Shown piece by piece: positions 1-9,144 of a DNA stretch of 25,396 nt. The position numbers and the translations under genes are program-made. Every line of letters starts with the position of its first letter. Positions within the stretch are counted from its first letter, which is position 1. This DNA is from Penium margaritaceum. Taxonomy: Eukaryota; Streptophyta; Zygnematophyceae; Desmidiales; Peniaceae. The stretch lies in contig SZWC01000839.1 of NCBI GenBank assembly GCA_023375785.1, forward strand, positions 51,692 through 77,087, read 5' to 3'. The notes beneath the pieces were generated by a model. It worked only from the letters and a program-made list of their open reading frames with translations. It was not told where the DNA came from and searched no databases.

Positions 1-1
1 A

Positions 2-796
2 CCTAGAGTGGGCATCCCGAGTCCGCCCAAGCCCAAGCCCAAGCCGTTTGACCTGCTGAATAAGGATTTCCTGCTCTGTATGCTTGGATATTCAGACTAG
101 AGCTGTACTTCACCACCATCAGTATGAATGCCTCGAGGTATAAAGCACACCATGACTATGCCGTAACTATGTTGAGAGGAACATCGTTGGATTGGTGGGC
201 CGACGTGATGTAGTCTAATTCACAGGACAGTGGAGTAACGATGACTTTTAGCATTGCGGCCGCGACGAGAATCTCAATGCCATCAGCTGCGACCCACAAC
301 AATGGTGATCCTAGCCCAAAATGGCTGATCTCATGGAAGGTGTTCATGAAGTAGTTCATCAAGCACTTCACTGTGGGAGACGTGGGGAACACAGCACATG
401 CCAAGCTACGTCAACTTCGCCAAACTTGTGTCATCACCAATTACACCTACAGGTATTGTGAGATCGTTGCCAATTGTGACTGAATCCCATTAATTATGCT
501 TCCATAATAGCAACGGTCTCAAGGATGATGCCCGCGATGTGACAATGATGCACCACCTCAATGACAACCTACCAGGGATGATCACAAAAACAGAGCGGTA
601 CAATCTACGCGTGAAACTCTCTCATGCCAAAAACCACAATTTATCATGTGGTGGTTATGGTAAGTGGGTCGAAAGTGATAAAACATCCATGGAGATTGAA
701 ATGGTGCAGTTACGCAAGTGTTATTACTGTCGCAAGCCTGGCCACATTACGCTTGATTTTTGGATTCCTAAGAGAAATGAAGAGATTCGGGAGTAG
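2..796 (+). pseudogene. Element A gag remnant with damaged zinc knuckle
   Basis: Gag forms the particle that packages element RNA. A proline/lysine stretch PKPKPKPFD opens the region, and after a frameshift there is a Retrotrans_gag-like segment, LELYFTT followed by YAVTMLRGTSLDWWADV, ending in a stop near 211. The middle is badly decayed. A CCHC knuckle reads CYYCRKPGHITLDF at 718-759: the first two Cys and the His are in place but the last Cys is Phe. At least two frames are needed to read the homology, so this is not a working gene. Element C has the matching LRGTALSWWSDL motif, showing the two gags are related. Confidence 0.75.
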
Positions 797-943
797 ATGG
801 CATTACTCCTGACTCCTCTCAGTCCAAACCGCCACTTGAATGTCCAATTGAACGTCTTGTGGAAGTTAAGGGGGTTTCCGAGGTGAATGCATGGGAATTT
901 GGGGTACAAGGAGGAGCAGCCCGCTCTTATCTTGGAATCTTGA

Positions 944-1156
944 GTGAAAGGTGTCAACGGGATGGTGGGGAGTCTGCTAGATTGTGTGGCAAGCCATAGT
1001 TTTATGAGCATGGAGTGCGCTTGGAAGTGGGTCCTTGCACTCACGAACAAGAAGCGGACTGCTAACCAAGTGGACGGCATGATTGAGGTGGGGTACCTGG
1101 CCCGTACCCTCTCTATTCACGTTGCATTACAACCATATAATGGGTGTGACCAATGA
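944..1156 (+). pseudogene. Element A aspartyl protease remnant
   Basis: Retroelement proteases cleave the Gag-Pol polyprotein. The active-site region reads LLDCVASHSFMS, with the Asp codon at 980-982. The usual form in this family is D-[CST]-G-A-S-H, so the glycine after the active-site pair has become Val. The stretch that follows has a retropepsin-like run of hydrophobic residues before stops end it. It lies between the gag knuckle and RT, the expected place. Given the loss of the flap-proximal glycine and the broken frame it should be inactive. Confidence 0.65.
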
Positions 1157-1560
1157 AGTCTTAAAATTTGATTATTAATCATGATTTCCTCCACAATTAC
1201 AAATTCGCCACCAACTAGGAGGTACACTCTATCTCAGTCAAGTTTGGAGACAAGGAGTTTCCCCTGCCTATGTGGTCCAAGGAAGACGTCGCAGAGGAGG
1301 AGACTTCCCGAGAGAAAACATCGCAGCATTTGGTGGCTTGAAATGAGGAATCAGCATCATTGATGATGAACTTGGTTCTGCTCAAGCGCGTGATTTGAAA
1401 GAAAGAGAAGTTTTTCTTGGCGTTTGCGTGAGATGTGGTCGACGAATCTGACAAATCAGTGGATGTGATGCCTGCTCTGGAGCATGAGGTGACTTGTGAG
1501 TAACCGGAGGCCTGAGACAAGATTGTCGCGATGTTAGAGGAGCTTGAGAAGGTCTGAACG

Positions 1561-2525
1561 AAATTCGAGGATGTGTTCCCTAACACCCTCATGGCGGGCC
1601 TGCCACCAAAGTGGGACGTGGAGCATCGCATAGACCTCATACATGGAGCGTGCCTGCCTTCTCATGCGACCTACCGCATGAGCAAAGTGCAACTATAAGA
1701 GCTTAAGAAGTAGCTGGCTGAGATGATGGTCAAGGGCTTAATGCGCCGCTCCTCGTATCTTTTTGATGCACCTATCCTGTTTCTGCAGAAACAAACGGGG
1801 GAGATGCACACGAGCGTGGACTACCGGATGTTGAAGGAGTTGACCACCAAGAACCAGTTCCCGCTTCCACGATGTAAAGAGCTCTTTGATCAGCTCCATG
1901 TGACTTGCTTATTCACTAGGATTGAGCTCTGATTTAACTACCACCAGATCCACATCGTAAAAGATAATGTGGAAAAGACAGCCTTCCACATCCGCCATGG
2001 TCAGCATGAATTTTTTGCGATGCCCTGCGGGTTGACCAATGCACTGGCCACCTTCATGGTGGCGATGAACAACATCTTCAGGCCGTACTTTGATGACTTT
2101 GTGGTGATGTGCCTCAACAACATCTTGGTGTATAGCAGCCAGCGGAGGATCATGAGGAGTATGTAAAGAAGGTCCTTCAGATTTGAGAAAGAAGAAGTTT
2201 TTTTTGTAAACTTCTCTAATTTTAAGTTCGCAGTGTGAAATGTTAAATTCCTTGGTTACACAATTGGTAACAGCAAAACTGTCGTGGACTCGCACAATGT
2301 CGGCCGTACAACAGTAGTTCAATTCGTGTAGTGTGCATGATGTGTAAGTGTTCCTTGATTTCTACAACTATTGCCACATGTTTATCCTTGGTTATACTGT
2401 AGTGTCAGCGCCACTCTCCAATCTCATTCACAAGGATCACGATAGGAGTTCAGGAGTTAGCAAACAAGAAGCCTTTAGTAATCTTGAAAGGGTTCTGACC
2501 TGTATGCCAGCCTTGCATTCGCCCG
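1561..2525 (+). pseudogene. Element A reverse transcriptase remnant, all catalytic Asp lost
   Basis: The RT domain would copy element RNA into DNA. Homology starts at KFEDVFPN (1561) and runs in the same frame through VDYRMLKELTTKNQFPLPR and MPCGLTNALATFMVAMNN. The first catalytic Asp in the IDLRSGYH block is Glu (1924-1926) and is followed by a stop where Arg CGA became TGA. The YLDD box has become CLNN (2110-2121). All three metal-binding Asp are therefore gone. After a frameshift, the connection segment FLDFYNYCHMFILGYTVVSAPLSNLI (2348 onward) is readable. It then jumps straight into integrase at about 2525, so no RNase H is present. Confidence 0.85.
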
Positions 2526-3338
2526 AGACTACAGCAGGTCACAATGCGGTGTTCGTGGTGTTGGATCACTTCAACAAAATTTTGCAATGAATTGCGACGC
2601 AATGTACGGTGAGCGCAGAGGGCATGACTCATTTTTTCCTTCGACAACTGGGGCGCCTCCATAGTGTACCACGGTTCAATGTGAGTGGTCGTGATCCACG
2701 TTTTATGAACAAGGTCTGGCGAGAACCTGTATTGCAGTACGGAAGCAAGGTGTCAATCAGCGAAGAGGATGAACCAGATGCTGGAGCAGCTCCTCTGTAC
2801 AGTGGGTGATCCGGAGGAGAGGGTGTGGGACCAGCAGTTGCCGGTTTCCGAACTGGCATACAACTCTGCCATACCCACCTTCACTGGCAAGGCACCATTG
2901 GAGGTGATGCACAGGACGGTGCCCACACCACCCCTTGCTTTGCATGTTGCAAGTAACCTGCCCTAGATGGAGTCTACCACACCTGACTTCAAGAAGATTT
3001 GGACAGTGATGCGCTGCGTATTAGCAAAGGCGCAAGAGCAACATAAAGTACAAACAGACCGCTGCTATGCAGACGCAACACTCAAGGTCAGTGATCGTTT
3101 ACTTCTCTACAGGACGCACGTCAAGGTTCACAGGATCTGCTCGGACAAGTTGAAACCCCGGTGGCTTGGTCTGTTGGAGGTGCTCGAAATGCGGACGCCC
3201 ATGGTGGTGCGGTTGGCTATGCTGCCTTCCATACTAGTCCATGAAGTGTTCCACACATCCAAATTCAAGCTCTACAATGATCCGACCGAACATTTCCCTG
3301 GACGGAGTTTCAAGTCTCCCCCTCCAGTGGTCATCGAG
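2526..3338 (+). pseudogene. Element A integrase remnant, N-terminus and catalytic Glu region deleted
   Basis: Integrase would insert element cDNA. The readable part begins inside the catalytic core (GHNAVFVVLDHFNK), so the HHCC zinc-binding domain and the first catalytic Asp are missing. The second Asp region reads SGRDPRF, where SDRDPRF is normal, so that Asp is Gly. The HPQTDGQTE block holding the catalytic Glu is mostly deleted near 2755-2768, where the sequence jumps from GSKVSIS to KRMNQMLEQ. Downstream the C-terminal part is well preserved: WDQQLPVSELAYNSA, then VSDRLLLYRTHVK, KLKPRWLGLLEVL and EVFHTSKFKLYND. Stops occur near 2588 and 2964. Confidence 0.85.
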
Positions 3339-3347
3339 GGCGAGTAA

Positions 3348-3503
3348 AAGTTTAAGATGGAGGCCAACGTTGACCACAATTGTACTGGCTGAGAATGGGT
3401 GTACATAGTGAAGTGGAAGGGCTTTGATGTGGCCCACAACACATGAGAGGCAATCCCTAACATCAACATTGGCAGGGTGAATGGCTTCCTTCAGGAATAC
3501 TGA
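3348..3503 (+). pseudogene. Element A chromodomain remnant
   Basis: A chromodomain at the end of integrase can steer integration to marked chromatin. In the integrase C-terminal frame the sequence reads KFKMEANVDH, then EWVYIVKWKGFDVAHNT, a stop, then EAIPNI. This matches the family pattern of hydrophobic strand, YLVKWKGY and NTWEP. The stop after HNT is TGA where Trp TGG is expected, a G-to-A change. A second stop lies just before EWVY. The terminal stop is at 3501-3503 and the polypurine tract follows about 26 bp later, the normal arrangement. Confidence 0.8.
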
Positions 3504-3528
3504 AAGTAAATCGAGATTTCTCGTTGCT

Positions 3529-3542
3529 AGGGGGAGGGGGGG
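3529..3542 (+). other. Element A polypurine tract
   Basis: An almost pure G tract with one A sits directly before the inferred 3' LTR start. The polypurine tract primes plus-strand DNA synthesis. Element C has the same arrangement at 14073-14087, which supports the LTR start chosen here. Confidence 0.7.
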
Positions 3543-4193
3543 AGTAACGTAAGCCAGATAGTGCCATAAATACTATGTAAGGCTTGAGGCTTTCTTGAAT
3601 ATGTAGTTTGACCGAGGATTTAGAATATGTAGGAGAAACCGTGGGAGATTGGCCGAACAACGAGGTTGATCAGTCAAGAATTTAGAAAGTTACGGCCGGC
3701 CAAGGTTGGACCAACTGAGGGGAAAACATGTGACGGGATTTTATCTCCAAGGACCAAGGCTCAACCCTTGGAAGACCCTACAAGGCCAAAGCATGCCTTA
3801 GGGCATAAGTGGTCAATCATTCAAGTATCATGCAGGGCCAAGGAAAATTCAGAATTGCTCCCTGATGTGTTATTACTAGAAAGGGCTCTTCGGGCGGCTG
3901 TCACCGCTGTTAGTGGTGCTGCCAGTAGCAGATTGTTTTTTTCACGGAAACAACCATACCTTAGCCGTTCCTCCACAGAATGATGCGCTTCTTGGTTTTT
4001 TGGAAAGCTGATAAGACAAGGCACGTGATGCCGAGTAACACTCATCCTGAGCCCGTACCAACCCGCGCAGAGTTTTACAACCTCCGGTCACAAAACTCTG
4101 CGTAGTCTTGTACGGTGTCACTTGAATAGCAAGTATAGTTTACTACCACTTGGCTACATGCTCTTCCAATACAATCCTACGCTTTTGTATACA
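3543..4193 (+). repeat. Element A 3' LTR (boundaries approximate)
   Basis: It starts right after the polypurine tract with agtaacgtaagcc, resembling the TGTTACGTACC start of element C with the terminal TG mutated. The proposed end, gtataca at 4187-4193, has the expected terminal CA and falls where coding homology to copia gag begins on the other strand. The length of about 650 bp is reasonable. The matching 5' LTR is outside the window, so neither end can be tested against it. No coding sequence is seen inside. Confidence 0.55.
4066..4102. other. Perfect 11-bp hairpin inside LTR of A
   Basis: cgcagagtttt (4066-4076) is the exact reverse complement of aaaactctgcg (4092-4102), with a 15-nt loop. 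Its place late in the LTR would suit an R-region or 3'-end RNA structure, but that role is inference. Confidence 0.6.
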
Positions 4194-4199
4194 CTAGAA

Positions 4200-5970
4200 G
4201 GTGTGCACTGGCCGTTTCCGCTGCCTGGTGCTTGTACCCTCCGGTTGAGGTTAGCACATCGCACCCACTTTACATCGGTGTTGTCCGGTCCACCCTCATT
4301 ACCAGCCCACTGAGCTCCTTCGCAAGCATCATCACGGACAATGAATGTGGTAGGACAAGTTGTCTATGGACCACCCGGCTATGAAAACATTCTTGCACCT
4401 CCCTGATCATAAAGTGCCAATAGCTGGCAATGCTTCTTCACCGTGCGATCATGGGGTTCTTGATCACCGCTGTCACTTGGGGAAGCCATGATGCCTTTTG
4501 CTGTTGTGGTCGTGACTCGACATGCCCGTGTGTCACTGAAAGACAGCCGATGTGATGCACCGCCTGGAGGCCGCACATGATCCTGGTCAGGTCGAGAAAA
4601 TGCTAGTCGTGTGTATTCCCGCAATCGTTGTAGTGGGCAGAAGGTCCACTGTTAGTGCTTGTTGGCTGCCGCTTCTCATGATGTTGCCCCTTGCTGCATA
4701 TCTTCTCTCCTTTCTTCCCTCGTACAGCCACTTCAATACCCTGAGTCTGGCTGCTCCGGGTAGAGGGTGAGGAGGAAGTGGTTGAGATGGGGACAAGCGA
4801 TTGGGATAGAGGCGTCGAAGAAGTCGCAGTCGCTGATCGATAAGCGGACTCTGCCGATTGGCGAAATCAGCCTCATGAGTTGATGCCACTTGGAAAATGT
4901 GGCAACGAGTCCAAGGAAGCAGCTTTAGTGACTTCAAAACTCGGGTAGGATGACACATCTGAAGCATGTGAAGAGCTTCACGTGGTCCATGTATGCCCCC
5001 ATCATGATGGCGTCGAGTCTCTCCAACTGCGTCATGCAACCAATCCCATGGTGCTTGTAAAGGTACACGACGCGCCTCCGGAATTCAGCTACAAGCTCCA
5101 TGGGATCTTGGCGGAGGGACTGGAACGTACATAGTCAAGCTGTCCTTGTGGCATGGTTCTCCGCACCAAGTAGTTTCAGGATCTTCTTGAAGCCCTGGCG
5201 CGGGTTTGTTCTGATCCTGGTCCTGGCCGCAACCTCAAAGAGACGGAATTTGACATGGCATGGAGCAGACTGCGCATTGCTCTCGCTGCTGTCTATACCA
5301 GGTGAGCATCGTGGATTGCGTACTGGATGTAGAAGGGCCGGATTCCCTCAGAGTCAGCCAATAAATGAAACAAGGTCTACCGACAATCAAAGCCTTTGTC
5401 GTTTTCGTGGCGAATTGGAGGTTCCTCAAAGCACTTTAGTTCCATTTTGTGGGGAGGGAGACCTCTGGCTTGGTAGATAGTGGACAAGGTACAGGGAGAC
5501 CATCAGTGAGAGAAAAACCACCATAGGTGAACGTTGTTGAACGATGTGGCTGATCCCAAAGGCGAGAATATGGTGGGGTGGAAGGTCGCGATAACAGAGG
5601 CAGCTCATTAATGCACTCTTTAAGGACGCGAATCTCACCCCCAAGTGTGTCATCCTCATCGAAGGTGTCAAATTGTGATGAGGGCCATGACTAAGGCCAT
5701 AACTTTGAGGTGGGTATAGTCTACGAGAAGGATGGTGTAGCTCCAACAGCTCCTTGTGCATGTTGTGAGGCCCATGAACGTCCCCTCAGTGACCCCGCGA
5801 CCTCGTGTAATATGTCGGTCTGACACTACTCCTTGCCGCAAATCTCACCTTACATCCTACGAAGCTTGTCAATTGCGAGTGATTACGATGGCTCATGAAA
5901 TCCGAGAAGGAGAAATAGGAGGTGTCTGTCAGCCCCTTGCCTTTGTCACGGATCTGCGTGTGCCGCTTAG
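4200..5970 (-). pseudogene. Element B copia gag remnant
   Basis: Reading the minus strand from about 5965 down, DKGKGLTDTSYFSFSDFMSH matches the Gag start of D (DKGKGPPDPSSSSSGVMSPR). A central block, LCTFQSLRQDPMELVAEFRRR near 5130-5070, matches D's ICAFHSLRQGPAEPAADYGRR. Near the 3' end, DRTVKKHCQLLALYDQGGAR (4460-4385) matches D's DRTIAELHHLLALRFQGGTR, and GAQWAGNEGGPDNTD follows. Frames change several times and stops are common. No zinc knuckle survives that I can see. Homology fades at about 4210. Confidence 0.75.
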
Positions 5971-6149
5971 TATGGGTCAAACTGGTCAAAATGGAAAAAC
6001 TGAAAGCGTTGATTGAGGAGATGAAATTTTTCCAAAAATGAGGGTTCGACCCCAAAATTGCTGATGTTAGCACTACTCATCTCAGCACTCCTAATGTTGA
6101 TCTCAATAGCCTTCCAAAAACGAAGATGGTGAAAAATGTAGCAGCAGTA

Positions 6150-6977
6150 TTTAAGCTGGTTTTGTATTGCCAGCAAAACTGATCTTTTGTTTGGACTCGC
6201 GTACTTTGCTTAGCTGAGGAGGGGGAGCACGGGTATAGTCCCGTCATCCCCTGCTCGCGACTATGCAGGGGGTCTTGTGCAGGCTTTGCAAAACTATTGA
6301 GTGCTACTGCACAGTAGCACTGTTGCATAGGAGTTGTTGTGCAGCTGCTGTAATGCGTACGGCAGCAGTCGCAACTGCTGCTATCATGGCACTACTATTG
6401 CTGTACCTGCCACTGTTGCACTGCTACAGTTGCCGCCGCTACTACAATGTTGTTGTAATGCTGCAGTTGTTATTGTTGCTTTTGTTGCCGCTATCGTTGA
6501 AGGTGCTTTAATGTTGCTAATGCGATGTTGCCACCTCTACTTTTACCGCTGCACAACTGTTACTGCTCACACCTGTTGCTACAATTGCTACTGCTTGCTG
6601 TTGCTGCCCTTGCCGCTGCTCGCTGTTGCTGCTGATGCTTGCTGCTGCTGCCAAAAGGTACTTCTTCTTTTTTTGTGCCCTTGGTTGTAACCGGAATAGT
6701 TGCGTATGCTACCAAGTACTGCCGCTTAGGCTCGTTGTTGCTGCTATAGCTCGCTGCAGCCGCTGCTCTGGCGGTGGTGGTAACCCATGCCATCACTGCT
6801 AGGGTGTCCACCCACTCTAATGGTCATGTTTTGATGATGCTGCTCCTGATATTGGGCCCACCTCTCCGTTGGCGACGTCTCATGGGACAGGTTCCAGGAT
6901 ACGCCTGCTACGATGACTCTGCTTGCTGCAGGATTTGTTGTGGTTGTGCGGTGCAGCTCACTGAGAAGTGTCTTGCT
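6150..6977 (-). repeat. Element B leader with CTG/GTT-rich low-complexity tract
   Basis: Between gag and the primer site lies a leader of roughly 1 kb. From about 6300 to 6780 it is dominated on + by imperfect CTG, TTG and TGC triplets with no fixed unit. Element D has a shorter CTG-rich stretch at the same place (about 21580-21620). The long open frames across it come from this triplet bias and have no homology, so I do not call a protein. Near 6048-6110 it keeps the CGACCCCAAAATT motif and degenerate TGATGTTAGC-type sites seen in D. Confidence 0.65.
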
Positions 6978-6989
6978 GCTGTGACACCA
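6978..6989 (-). other. Element B primer-binding site, degenerate
   Basis: The + strand reads gctgtgacacca, two mismatches from gctctgatacca, the 3' end of plant initiator tRNA-Met. It lies exactly 8 nt from the LTR edge, the same spacing as in D. Confidence 0.7.
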
Positions 6990-6997
6990 TGAGAAAG

Positions 6998-7628
6998 TGG
7001 TAGGAAGCTCTTGGCCTTGCTCTCGTTGACGTGGTGACACTTTCCAGTCAGTTGACGCACTCATAGGCATGCACGTGAAAGGAGCAACAAGAATTGGAAG
7101 ACACGCTAAGTCTCATAGGCTTCAGTAGCTTACAACATAGAGAGAAATGAAAACTGAAAAGCACAAAACATGAATACATGCCATAGATTATGTTGGGTCA
7201 CACTTGCAACAATGTTAGTTTCTCTTGGAACTAGCCTAAAGCCACTGTTTTAATCGTAACTATGCATGCATGCATCCAAATCCAACATTGCCTGAGCCTA
7301 GAGATGCAAAATGTTGAGCCCAATGTTACAACTGCAGAACTACATCACAGGTCCAGCATGGATTGATGGACACACAAAGCAAAACACGGAAATTGGGCTC
7401 AAGAGCTATTCCACTGAAAAAAAAATTGCAACTAAAAAATAGTACAGAGTACCCCAGCAATCACCCAGGACGCCTGGCAGCTTTCTATTAGCTACTTGTG
7501 GGTAGAGCCACCACTTGGTGGTGGTACGGCGCCAGTTGGGTGTGCATCAGGGATCTGCACGAGCATGGACGTGGTCAAGTGGTCACAATAAGCTGTACAA
7601 ACATATGGGGATAGCTCAAATCACAATG
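6998..7628 (-). repeat. Element B 5' LTR
   Basis: This block aligns with the LTRs of D from tggtaggaagct at 6998 to aaatcacaatg at about 7628. Shared landmarks include ccactgttttaatcgtaac, the atgcatgcatgcatcc run, tggacacacaa, and catcagggatctgcac followed by ggtcaca. It has diverged far more than D's two LTRs have from each other and contains small indels, so B is the older insertion. The final CA is changed to TG in the + reading, so the right edge may be off by a few bases. Confidence 0.75.
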
Positions 7629-8153
7629 ATTGATAGGTAGCGCATAATTTCCTTTTCGTTTTCCGCCGGAAGCACTTCATGTCTTGTTCTCTTAGTCAAG
7701 TTTAAAAAGCTACCAAGCTTGGCAATGTAAATATTTGCCACATGGAAATTTTTTTGTCGAGGAGAAGATTCAAATATGTCTTCTTTTTATAAAGGAACTA
7801 AAAAATCTCAGCAGATTGTCGTTGACGATGGGCAAAACTTGATTTTGTTTGTTTGAATTGGAAGAAATCAGGTTACGGTTACTGCAATCAGCAATCAGAG
7901 CCTATCCCTTAATTTTCTGTGAAAGTATCTATTATTTTCCCAAAAAAATGCTTATTCCTTTTTGTAACAAACACAGTCGATATTCTCCGCGGGAAACAAC
8001 AGTTTGACCTGGGATGCTTCTAGATTGGGCATAATAACCCTTTTACCCAATCCGCGAGGGAGTTGGTGACGCCCTACCTAGCAAAAAAAAATTATTGACG
8101 CCTTGCCCAGTGACTTAAAAATTAGGACTGCCCTTCCCGCTTGCTTCACCATG
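7629..8153. other. AT-rich spacer without recognised genes
   Basis: This stretch is AT-rich with poly-A/T runs (for example 8084-8092). It has no long open frame and no similarity to the elements on either side that I can see. A weak 7-bp inverted repeat, gattggg with cccaatc, lies at about 8024-8053. It probably represents older host or unrecognisable repeat DNA. Confidence 0.5.
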
Positions 8154-8217
8154 CTCGATTAGCGGCATGTGTTGCTGATCGAGAGAAGTGTGGTGGGGCA
8201 TGTCCAACCCTCCATCG

Positions 8218-8257
8218 TCGATCGTGATTCTCGCTCCCACGCGAGAATCACGATCGA
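8218..8257. other. Perfect 17-bp hairpin in E1
   Basis: tcgatcgtgattctcgc (8218-8234) and gcgagaatcacgatcga (8241-8257) are exact reverse complements with a 6-nt loop, tcccac. The corresponding spot in E2 is another perfect hairpin of partly different sequence (23545-23572). Confidence 0.9.
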
Positions 8258-8417
8258 GCAATGACCTCTTTTTTTTTCTCGATACGCAAATCCCCTGGTT
8301 TGATTTAAGGTTTTCTATGTTTTGCATGGGCTCCATCCGCGCAAAACATAAAACCCTACAGCAAACCAGGGGGTTTGCGTGTCAAGAAAAAAAAAACTAG
8401 AGGTCATTACTTGATCG
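8251..8417. repeat. Long imperfect foldback, arms about 75 nt
   Basis: Arm 8251-8325 is complementary to arm 8341-8417 at roughly four of five positions, with a 15-nt loop. Matching landmarks are aatgacctct/aggtcatt, the T-run/A-run, acgcaaa/tttgcg, cccctggtttg/caaaccagggg and ttttgc/gcaaaa. E2 contains only the right-arm sequence, so the left arm is probably an inverted duplication special to this copy. Confidence 0.8.
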
Positions 8418-8575
8418 CAATCGAGCGAAAACGCCCGTTTTCGAGATCGAGCGAGAATGCTTGTTCCAGTTTGTTTCCCAACATGCAGACCCCCAGTTTG
8501 TACATGAAAAACGGGGTCCAACCCTATCCCAAATTGCAATCGGGGTTTTAGGGTTTTTAGTTTTGCGTCGGCTCC

Positions 8576-8580
8576 TGCTG
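8576..8580. other. Target-site duplication of C, left
   Basis: tgctg precedes the LTR; tgttg at 14638-14642 follows the other LTR. The uninterrupted paralogue E2 (reverse complement of 23308-23312) also reads tgctg, so the right copy carries the C-to-T change. Confidence 0.85.
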
Positions 8581-9130
8581 TGTTACGTACCAAACATACA
8601 CTAGTCCCTAATCTTTCCGAGTGGGCATTTCTGTTATCACACAATCAGCCCATCGCGTCACGAGACTGCGATGTTCACTCTGATGGTCGAGGACAAGTCG
8701 GCTAACTGCCCCACCCCAAGTGAGTCTTCCCGAACCTTTCGACAACTTTGACCACTCTCGCGAATCTACGACAGAAGTACCACGACCATTCGGTCAACTT
8801 CTCGACGCACCGAGACAAATATGGATTTATAAAGATGCATCTCACATCTTCATCGTCGATTCTTGAAGACCCCCAATTTCTCGATGGACTTTAACGAATC
8901 CGACCACTCACGCCGCAACTCCGCATGTGTCACTCGACAATCGACCCAAGGACCCCGACTATGCCTCATTTGTAACTCGACACTTGCATGTATATGTCCG
9001 AATATTTCAACACTTGTCATTGAAGTACACTTACCGCTAATTATAAATTGCTCAAGTATCCCATATTCTAAATCGTGTTCTACCTCACAACTTCTACATG
9101 TTCACCATATGCGCTCCGTTCGGCATAACA
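8581..9130 (+). repeat. Element C 5' LTR
   Basis: It starts tgttacgtacc and ends cggcataaca, with the usual TG...CA ends, and matches 14088-14637 along its whole length without net indels. A likely TATA box, tttataaag, lies near 8825-8833; the 3' LTR has tttatgaag there. A frame of 143 codons crossing the LTR end is not shared in the other LTR and is not a gene. Confidence 0.95.
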
Positions 9131-9132
9131 CT

Positions 9133-9144
9133 TGGCATCGGAGC
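9133..9144 (+). other. Element C primer-binding site
   Basis: TGGCATCGGAGC begins 2 nt after the LTR. It differs by two transitions from TGGTATCAGAGC, the complement of the plant initiator tRNA-Met 3' end, so that tRNA is the likely primer. Confidence 0.8.

Larger units (their letters stand above)
1..4193 (+). mobile_element. Element A: Ty3/gypsy chromovirus remnant, 3' portion
   Basis: This is the 3' part of a chromodomain-bearing Ty3/gypsy retrotransposon, entering from beyond the left edge of the window. In order I see gag with a damaged zinc knuckle, an aspartyl protease core, reverse transcriptase, integrase, a chromodomain, a G-rich polypurine tract and a 3' LTR. The order RT then integrase then chromodomain is diagnostic for chromoviruses. 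Reading frames are broken by many stops, and the RNase H domain is deleted. The 5' LTR and primer site would lie left of base 1. The right boundary near 4193 is inferred from where homology to copia element B begins, so it could be off by about 20 bp. Confidence 0.85.
4194..7628 (-). mobile_element. Element B: Ty1/copia remnant, 5' portion
   Basis: On the minus strand this carries, in element order, a 5' LTR (6998-7628), a primer-binding site, a long low-complexity leader and a gag remnant that stops abruptly near 4200. It belongs to the same family as element D: the LTR ends, primer site with 8-nt spacer, leader motifs and gag peptides all correspond. Protease, integrase, RT and the 3' LTR are absent. 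The cut point coincides with the inferred 3' end of element A, so A probably inserted into B and the rest of B lies left of the window. Confidence 0.8.
8154..8580 (+). repeat. Hairpin repeat E, copy 1, left part (E1)
   Basis: This is the left part of a hairpin-rich repeat, interrupted at 8580 by element C. It matches the reverse complement of E2. One anchor is gcgcaaaacataaaaccctaca (8339-8360), differing by one base from its counterpart at 23511-23532. Others are the atcgagcgaaaac block and the closing tgctg. Hairpins inside include 8154-8163 with 8174-8183 (9 of 10 paired), a perfect 17-bp stem at 8218-8257, and a long foldback at 8251-8417. No coding signal is apparent. Confidence 0.7.

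Noticed and set aside
4587-5039. 150-codon minus-strand frame as a separate gene
   Set aside because: It falls inside the copia gag remnant of B, whose homology runs across it in changing frames; no independent domain is visible.
6334-6690. 118-codon frame in the CTG-rich leader as a protein
   Set aside because: Its Leu/Cys/Ala-rich translation follows from the triplet bias, with other frames open too, and it is not shared with D.
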